From NCBI GenBank assembly GCA_904502185.1, contig CAJGDX010000045.1:1-16150 (forward strand): a stretch of 16,150 nucleotides of DNA, given 5' to 3'. Of this stretch, positions 14,984 through 16,150 are shown one piece after another. The DNA comes from an uncultured Bacteroidaceae bacterium. GTDB lineage: Bacteria; Bacteroidota; Bacteroidia; Bacteroidales; Bacteroidaceae. A model generated the notes under the pieces. It saw only the letters and a program-made list of their open reading frames with translations, was not told where the DNA came from and searched no databases. Made by a program: the position numbers and the translations under genes. Positions within the stretch are counted from its first letter, which is position 1. Each line of letters starts with the position of its first letter.

Positions 14984-16150
14984 TTACTCCTTATAGACCT
15001 TCTTTCCGTCGATAATATATATTCCCGGTCGCGTAATTTTATCAATCTTACGTCCGCGAATATCATATATCTTACCCTCGTTGCCTTCGGATGTTATATC
15101 TGATATTCCGGTGTTGATGGTGTAACCAGCCTTAACAACAGCAATTATCTCTGTCATTCTGGTGATATATTCGGGGCAAAGTCCGTAAACCTTGTTTGAG
15201 GTAATCTCCTTTGATTCAGCTGCAAGAGTCATCATAGAGTCGATATCCGCTGCAAGTGTCTCGCTGAGAGCCTCTACACCATCGTTGAGAGTGAAAGTTG
15301 TTGCAGTGGTATCTACAATTAAATCGTGGATAGAGACAGCTTCGTTAACAAGGGTATTCAATGCTGAAGCATCGGCTTTTTCCTTCTTGAAGTCTGTGTT
15401 GACGATGCGCCACAACGATGGACCTTCCGTGTGGTTCCAACCAACCACGTCGTATCCTTGACTGCTGTGCAATCCCAGACCTGTATCACCTGTCTTGTAG
15501 ATGTAGAATGTACCCAGTCCATGCTCGCCAACGGTGAACTTCACGGCATCTGCCTTTTTGCTTGAATTGGCAGTCGCCTGCTGGCTTCTTCCAATAAAGT
15601 TTATATAGGCACCGTTATTCGAAATGATGAATTCATCTTCTTTATCGGTAGCAGTGAAGGTGAAACGACGGGCCTTGGGAGTGGTTGAACCAACCTTGCA
15701 ATAGAGCTTACCCGACTCGCAGAACATTGAATACTGCTGATATCTTGCATTGTAAAGCTGATAGGTGTTACCCGAATGAAGTTTCACACGATTATCACTG
15801 TTTGCCATGAGAGAAGAGATCTCTTTTTCGATGAGCGTAGCCCACTCGCCATAAGTTCTTTCGCTCTGATCCTTGTTGGCAACAACTGCATTTGCCGACT
15901 CGACAAGAGATGTGAGATTTACAAGAACATGCGCATGGTAGTAACCAATATTCTTGCAGCCGTTGTCCTTGAGTGCAAGAAGATTGTTTGCCGATGCAAT
16001 AGCCTCGTTCAATGCTTCGAGCTGATCAGCTTCGCTACCATTGTTCTTGCTGTTGACTGTAACCTCGGTACCATCGGCTGAGAGAGCTACAATGATAAGG
16101 TCTTTTACAATCATTTCGTTAGAGAGTTCCAATGTGTGTACATTGGCAAA
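14984..16150 (-). CDS. C-terminal part of a large secreted Bacteroidales protein with sorting-type tail, partial
   Basis: The minus-strand frame is open to the window edge. The first possible start, TTG at 16132, lies inside a continuing frame, so the 388 visible residues are the C-terminal part of a larger protein (numbering from the edge). Helical segments flank a central beta-rich region: about 40-117 (Ala/Leu/Asn-rich, FIVAR-like in style) and 258-343. The centre (about 119-252) has repeated YxL-Y, short Gly/Asn turns and W238/W247, suggesting a ricin-like beta-trefoil or carbohydrate-binding fold, with low certainty. The last 40 residues run from GISDI to IYDIRGRKIDK and GIYIIDGKKVYKE. 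That matches the short C-terminal tail common on exported Bacteroidales proteins and related to type IX secretion sorting domains. The enzymatic or adhesive part, if any, lies outside the window. No product name is justified. Confidence 0.7.
   Translation of the reverse strand, partial: FANVHTLELSNEMIVKDLIIVALSADGTEVTVNSKNNGSEADQLEALNEAIASANNLLALKDNGCKNIGYYHAHVLVNLTSLVESANAVVANKDQSERTYGEWATLIEKEISSLMANSDNRVKLHSGNTYQLYNARYQQYSMFCESGKLYCKVGSTTPKARRFTFTATDKEDEFIISNNGAYINFIGRSQQATANSSKKADAVKFTVGEHGLGTFYIYKTGDTGLGLHSSQGYDVVGWNHTEGPSLWRIVNTDFKKEKADASALNTLVNEAVSIHDLIVDTTATTFTLNDGVEALSETLAADIDSMMTLAAESKEITSNKVYGLCPEYITRMTEIIAVVKAGYTINTGISDITSEGNEGKIYDIRGRKIDKITRPGIYIIDGKKVYKE

Noticed and set aside
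1..16150. CRISPR arrays, tRNA or rRNA genes, insertion sequences and integrase genes
   Set aside because: No regularly spaced repeats, cloverleaf sequences, ribosomal RNA motifs or transposase/integrase signatures were found on either strand.

Overview
The window looks like a chromosomal segment of a Bacteroidales bacterium (Bacteroides/Prevotella-like; genus not resolved). Three things support this. Several genes are preceded by the Bacteroidetes-type promoter (TTTG or TTG at -33, TAnnTTTG at -7). Most starts lack a strong Shine-Dalgarno sequence. The rightmost protein ends in a short GIY...GKKV tail typical of Bacteroidales secreted proteins. No rRNA, tRNA, CRISPR array, insertion sequence or phage gene was seen.

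Layout. Positions 1-850 are AT-richer and look accessory: the 3' end of a gene with a C-terminal winged helix (Fic/AlbA_2-type regulators), then an unrecognised 113-residue protein behind its own promoter and a long-looped inverted repeat. A YidE/AspT-type transporter with two RCK_C domains (858-2549) follows, with a very good promoter and a strong rho-independent terminator. Next comes a same-strand housekeeping run, 2820-8899: mnmG (tRNA U34 modification), apt (adenine salvage), uvrC (excision repair), dtd (D-aminoacyl-tRNA deacylase), a MazG-like NTP pyrophosphohydrolase and deoC (deoxyribose-phosphate aldolase). A secreted tandem alpha/beta hydrolase (8945-10675) closes the run before a perfect 49-base terminator palindrome.

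The right part holds a long-chain polyprenyl diphosphate synthase on the minus strand (10955-11932), divergent from polA (12043-14865). polA converges on a partial minus-strand gene for a large secreted protein (14984-16150), and a perfect 42-base palindrome serves as shared terminator between them.

How the genes fit together. The mnmG-deoC run is a translation-fidelity, nucleotide-salvage, pool-cleaning and repair set. dtd, mazG-like and deoC are 3-4 bases apart and surely co-transcribed; dtd also has a candidate promoter of its own.

Most notable. A perfect 16-base palindrome, TGTTCCACGTGGAACA (4696-4711), lies five bases after the mnmG stop codon and matches the ParB-binding parS centromere consensus. 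Other items worth a look are a 26-base tandem duplication spanning the apt-uvrC junction, a candidate sliding-clamp motif in the PolA linker, and the internally duplicated hydrolase with two complete but diverged active sites.
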